Assembly (NCBI GenBank): GCA_013399855.1
Contig: VXAY01002466.1
Coordinates: 14,256-78,255, forward strand
Length of the DNA: 64,000 nucleotides
Reading direction: 5' to 3'
Origin: Oxyruncus cristatus
Taxonomy: Eukaryota; Chordata; Aves; Passeriformes; Cotingidae
The position numbers and the translations under genes were made by a program. The notes under the pieces were generated by a model. That model ran no database searches, was not told the origin of the DNA, and worked only from the letters and a program-made list of their open reading frames with translations. Shown in pieces: positions 58,541 through 64,000 of this stretch (its first letter is position 1; each line of letters opens with the position of its first letter).

Positions 58541-61500
58541 TTAGAACCATGATTGCCTAAACTATAGTCTGGTAGTTGGCCAGTTACTTTTCAGAAGAAG
58601 AGAACATGACATATTTGAGTTTCATCACATCATTTCTCCATTTTCCTCAGAGAGTTTGGTCTACATTAATCTTCTGTGAAACTCTTTGAAAACCAAAGGA
58701 TGCCTTCAAGGATTAATTTGTCCCAGGAATACAAATGAAGTGCACTGATATCTAGGAGAGACTCACTGGGAATTTTGAGGCAACAAACTACAGTTTTAGA
58801 GTATGATATCCACAGCCTTTCGTGGCAATAAGCTCATCTAGTATGCCATCATTACTGCATTGGTAATATTGTCAGATTCTCTTTACTAACACTCTGTAAC
58901 TTCCAAGTTGACAGCAATCGTTTTTTGGAAAAGAAGGTTTCTGGCAAGTAGTATTTTCATAGATGCAGCTTAGTAGAGATTTCACCAGAGAAAATGTTTA
59001 GTCATGCAGCCTTTGATAGGAAGTCTAAGTGAATGGCACATGTAAAGGCATGCCAGGATTCATTTTTTTTGCAGAGAAAAGCATAGTTCAAGTAAAACTT
59101 GAAACATAGTTGTTAGGACTTGAAGGTTATACACCTGACAAAATTCAGACTTTTTCAGAATAAGCCCAGGATGTTTTGTGCATTCTGTGGCTGTACTGAA
59201 GGTGTATGCTGTTGAACCAATCCCCTGGAAACACAGTAAGCCAGTTGCTTCTCCGAGCCTCTTCGCTATTTCTTAAGTTATAACTCAAGCTACACACTTG
59301 CTTACGTGCTTTAACATGTCAGAAATCAGAAATCTCTGCTTTCAACATGCAAACAGGCAGTGCTCAGCCTTTTCCGTCATTCTTGACAGCGAGTCTGTTG
59401 ACTAATCCTGTGAATTTCAAAGGAAATTGAGTCCTGGAGCTGTTCAAGGTGCTAAACCTTGCTTCTTTGACCACTTTGGCCTACCTGTTGTTAATCTACC
59501 AATTTGAAGTCCTGATTATTCCTATCAACAGGGAAGTGACTTGGGAAACATATAGAGGAACAAGATTTAAAAGTAAAAACCGAAAACCACCCTACCTTTT
59601 TCTCAGTCATTGCTGAGCAATCTATGCATGAAATGTTCACATGCTGAGTAAAGACCTACCTTTTTTGTCTTGTAGTAGGTGCAGTAGATGCAGTTGGTGC
59701 TGCTGTAAAAGGTGAATAAACTAGTCCTATTAGGCACAAATATCTGTTTCCTTTTCTCTCAGGGCTGGACAGCCAGCTCCATACAGCAATGGTCTTGCCT
59801 TCATGCTTTACTTAGTGCTTAGTCCTGAAAGTTTCTTTGAGTGCCCTAAACAATACTGAAATCCATGGAAAAAGGAGCTTTGTAAGCAACTCAGAAGAAG
59901 AATAACTATCAGAAGGAGGCAAATAGTCCTGCTGCATGAGAGTAACCAATACTTCTAAAAGGAATCATTTCAGGGTTCCTAAAATAAAGGTGTTGGTATC
60001 ACAAAGGAAATCACAAAATTGAACAGCTACATTCAAACGTAGAAATACAGATATAATTTTTATTACAATGTAAGAAGTGTGCACTGTTTATTGTGTGTGG
60101 TTTTGCAGTGATCTTGGTTTCTAAAATACTAATGGAAGAGCAAGTGCAAAGCTTTCTCTAGGTTACATAGAGAGTGGTGGCAAATGTGGATCTCCATGAA
60201 AGGAAATAAAAATGTCAGCTTCCTGTGAGGAAAGAAAGGTGGATGATTACTCTTCAAGGGGGAGTCAGCATTCAGCTGATGTGCTTTTCCTTAAGATTTC
60301 ACAACGGAAATGGAAGTTCATTATGTGAGAGGATGTGGGAACAAAATATGGTAAAAGGTGATGAACTGAAGTGATCGCCTTCTGCCTGAATGGGGTGAGG
60401 CGTGGGAAAAGATGTTGAAAAAATTAGAGTAGAGGCACACCCTTGCTATAAACCAAAGACCAGTCTGTTCAAAAAACACAGTAAGAAAAAGCATACAACA
60501 CTGACATGTGGTGATAATCAGTGGACTAGTAATATTGAAAAAGGGATGAGAAAGACGTGGAGAAAGTAGCACTGCTTTAAAAAACTTCTCTGCTGTAGGG
60601 GAAAGTAAAAGGTTCTGAATCTGGTCTTTCCAGCTGTCTTTTTTTTCTCGGGTGCCTAACCTAGCTTTCTCTGTTTGGTTTTTTTTTTTTTCTTTTTTTA
60701 TTTTAGATATTCTAGACATAGAAAAGGGGCATCAAAACAGTTCAGCTATTCATCAGCAAGGCACAGTTGACAATCCAGGGAAAAAAAACACCTAGCATAT
60801 TTTTAACATCTCATTACACTATGAATGATAGCATTCGAGATGCATGTTTGGTGCAGATCACTTCCATTGCCTTCATTTTAAATATTTTATTTCTTTATTT
60901 CCTTATCTTCCTTATGTGTTTCTCATTTTACTAAAGTTAAATGGGATTTTCCCTGTGAATCACTGCTGTTTGTCTTCTACTTTAGGTTCTGGTTTTATAG
61001 TTGCTTTTTCTCCAGCTGACATGTATTTGGTGGAAATAATTGGGATTTGTAGAATCTTGAATAGAACTTTCCCTGTCCCCAAACATGCTCAGCTTGAGGG
61101 AGAAGTTGTCCATAACTTGTTAGCACTCAGGTTCTGGTGAAGCCTGAGGCTAACTTAAAGCAAATGAGAAACTTGGTACATTAAAAAAGTCATTCAGAGT
61201 CCACAAGAACTCAGAAGCACTGGAAGCAAACAAAGACAAGTTTCTCAGTATCCTTGGTAATGGATTCCTGTGAGTTGAGTGCTGGGGGAATATGTCAGCT
61301 CCCTGAATTCTTCAGATGTCTTGGTGGAGAAGAACTGAAACCTGTTTGAAAACTTCAGGATAATAAGGATAATAATACTTAAATAGAAGTCTTACTCTTT
61401 GATATAGTTTGAATCACAAGAATTAAGAACTACATTGATTGCTGGGTAAGGGATATTATTTTGGTCTTTTTTCTAAGGAAAAGTGCTGGTATATTGGCTA

Positions 61501-64000
61501 TAGGAACTACCTTTATGCTGAATGAACACAGGGTTTGAATAAAGGCAAATTATTCATGCAGTACAGGGTTTAAGAGCTTGTGACATTTTGACAATAAATT
61601 TACTTCATTGAGCTGTTCTACTTTTAGGACAGAGTAAGTGGATTTATTCCATGTAATATGTCTTCAGGCAAAAGGATCATTTTTGCATCATACAGTTGAA
61701 CAAGTGTTTCAAGGACATAATATGCAGAAACAGACTAATCATAACTTCTGGGAAAATAAAAGGCATTTCAGAGATTTAAGCAGATCAGTCAAGTTTTTAT
61801 CATCAGCTTAACAACCACCTAAAGTATTTCTAAAGGTTCTTAACTGAACCTGGAGATATTATAGGCATTATCTTTGTAGAAATTATCAAGGTATTCACTG
61901 GTAGTCCAGCGAGTTCTAATTGTATTTCCAAGATGTTACCCGTATAGTTCAGGAATTACCTGTCTACCTATTGCCATTATGGAATATTGCCATTAAAGCT
62001 TTCATTACAGAATTACAGAGAATGTTTGCAGCACAACTTTTTGATATTATATATATTTTCCTTTTAGCAGAAAAGCTATTTGCAGAGGCTGAAGCAAAGT
62101 ATGACAATAGTCCTAATTTAGTGAGAAACTGTTTGTAAACTATCTTAAAAAGCCTAATTAGAAAAATCTTTGCAGATCCTTTTTTTTTTTGTTGTTCTCA
62201 AGGATTTCTACTGAAATGCATAATTAGACATTCCACTTCTGGAATACTAACAGCAGTATATGTATGCACTTAAGCAGGGTGGACTGGATCCGTCTTGCCA
62301 ATACCTGCTGAAAATCATTTGAACACGCTGATGGCTCTTTGTGGATTTGTAAGACACAAACAATAAAATTACTATGTTTAAGCTGTGCAGAAATAGGAAG
62401 GTGGGGCTTTTTGGATTTAAAAAACTGTTCTCACAAGGATTGGCAAAATGTCAAGGGTATAAGTATTAGTCAGGCAGGGTCTGTATGCCATGAAGATGTT
62501 CAGGGTTGTTGGGTGATTTGTATTTTCCTTTTTAGCATTGGTTTGTCAGAAAAAGTGAGTCAGGCCTGAATGTAATTTTTAAGTAAGTCCTTCACATTGT
62601 GTCTGCTTGCCTTTGGTTACTCTCCCTTTTATAAAATACTCCCAGTTCTTTAGAAGCAGTTAACACACTTCCATCTGCTCCAAAGTCCTATTAAATATTT
62701 AATAAGTCTTTCAAAAATTGCATGCAGGTGGATTATGTTGAAAGATCTTTAAGATACAGTGTATTTTAGTTTGTGGTATGTTGCACACCATTCCTTCATG
62801 GTCACTGGCAGTAACTGTGATGTTGAAGAAGAAGGTGCAAGAAGTTTGAGTGTGTCTTTTCTCATGTAATTTTTAGATCCTAATAAAAGGTAAAAGAATA
62901 TAAGAATCCTCAGACATGAGCTATGTTTGAATCATTTTCTAGTTATTCAGCTTTTTGAAATCTTTCGCAGAGAACATACAGCAGTCTACAGTAAACTCAT
63001 ATATGCTTCTCATTGACAAAAAAATACTAACTTCTAAAATAAATGTTTATATTTTTTTAATACATAGATCCACCTTCTGAATGTAAAGGCTATGGTGTGT
63101 ACCTCCTTACACAGTCAAATTAAAAAAAAAAAATTTCCCCATTATTCAATAAAAATTCTAAAGCAGAAGCAACAAGGGCTAATTGCAGACTATGACACTA
63201 GTGCTGGCAGGTCCTTCCAGCAGACTGTTTCGTTGTTGTGGAGCCCTAATTTGCTATTAGTGTGTTTTGCTATTAGCAATCCTTCCTTCTGGTTTTCAGA
63301 ATATGCTAATTATTTCCAGTAGATGAACACCATACTGCTGCATTTTGTTTGCAGAATTTGTTTTGGATAGATTTTTATTTTGTTTACAGCAGCAGCACAT
63401 CTATTCTGATGCAGGTGAAGAAGAGTATGTGAGCTTTGAAACTGGCTTTAGTTACACCAAGGCTTGAGCCAGGCTGAAGCGTGGTTCCTGCCCTGCTCCC
63501 ACCCATATATTTGTTACTTAGTTTGGCTTTCTGAGGTGCTTTTTTCTGGCTCTGGGGTAGCAGAAAAGTGTCCTGCTGGTTCATCCATAAAACTTTCTGA
63601 AACACATTTGTGGCACGCAGTACATTAATCTGCTAAACTTCTGCATAATGAATACCTGTGCAATGGCAAGTGTGTGTGATTTTAAGTGCCAATGTGAACT
63701 TTTCAGGTGTTTCGTTTGCCCTCCTTCTCCCCTCTCCAATATTACTATTCTTAAGATTAACCTTTTAGGTTAAAAAGGTTTCCTTTTACACAGAGTTGGT
63801 TTAATTCTTACAGTGCTTCAGTCATTGGCCTTCTGCCCAAAAAGTAAGTGAACTGTTTTAAAAAAGAGTTTGAGTCTCTTTCATGTACAGGTTTCTGTGT
63901 GCATTTAGGTGAATTAAGTAATAGTGAGAATGTCCTGCAGCTCCTCTCAATTCTTGGTTAGATTTGATGCTGCTTCATGAAAAGTAGCCCTGTCTGATTC
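58541..64000. other. Unique AT-rich DNA to the window end, nothing recognised
   Basis: About 5.5 kb without a recognised gene, RNA or transposon. The 132-codon minus frame at 60321-60719 starts in a poly-K stretch produced by a T-rich homopolymer region (about 60679-60698) and has no domain. Poly-A/T runs lie at 62180-62190 and 63120-63133. Confidence 0.4.

Noticed and set aside
60321..60719. 132-codon minus-strand frame
   Set aside because: Its start lies in a T-rich low-complexity stretch that gives a lysine-rich N-terminus. No family resemblance.
1..64000. CRISPR arrays, bacterial operons, tRNA or rRNA genes
   Set aside because: None seen. The repeat content is clearly vertebrate and avian, and no cloverleaf-type box A/box B combination or rRNA segment was recognised by eye.

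Overview
The window looks like avian nuclear DNA. It carries at least eleven segments of CR1 (chicken repeat 1) LINEs, several with the typical 3' tail of tandem ATTCTATGA-like octamers. It also has avian-style LTRs, long AT-rich single-copy DNA and microsatellites. I recognise no host protein-coding exon, tRNA, rRNA or other RNA gene. The longest open frames outside repeats (about 140 codons) resemble no family I know. I read the window as intergenic or deep-intronic sequence built up by nested retrotransposition.

Layout. 1-555: old CR1 (minus). 556-6479: AT-rich DNA with one ATC microsatellite. 6480-7610: plus-strand CR1 interrupted by a minus-strand CR1. 7611-16079: mostly unremarkable, with a GGAA purine tract (11845-11987) and an ATTTAT array (15258-15433). 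16080-16568: internally deleted CR1. 22675-26495: minus-strand retroviral remnant with a 3' LTR, polypurine tract, scraps of integrase and envelope, a CpG-dense block and a 24-bp minisatellite that runs into a 190-base gap. 31301-31588 and 34808-34892: CR1 3' ends. 38286-40068: a long minus-strand CR1 split by an RTE-clade LINE (39260-39808). 47951-48362: solo LTR. 48446-48890: young-looking CR1. 49559-50293: second RTE-clade copy. 52263-54135: a stack of two CR1s of different age and an LTR. 57924-58540: LTR-like repeat with internal ~45-bp repeats. The rest is apparently unique DNA.

The most interesting content is the pair of RTE-clade LINE fragments. Both are 5'-truncated, keep an open C-terminal frame with a zinc-knuckle-like motif, and are flanked by 11-12 bp target-site duplications. 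One sits cleanly inside a CR1, which shows it is bird genomic DNA and not contamination. They resemble AviRTE, which is known from a patchy set of bird lineages and from filarial nematodes and is attributed to horizontal transfer; that name is from memory. The copies lie in inverted orientation about 10 kb apart. They share a ~150-bp core with only 2 differences by hand count, while both flanks are far more diverged, which suggests gene conversion or a mosaic origin.

No operon-like or pathway organisation exists here. The order of insertions gives a relative chronology: deep-reptilian CR1, then avian CR1 families, then LTRs and RTE copies.
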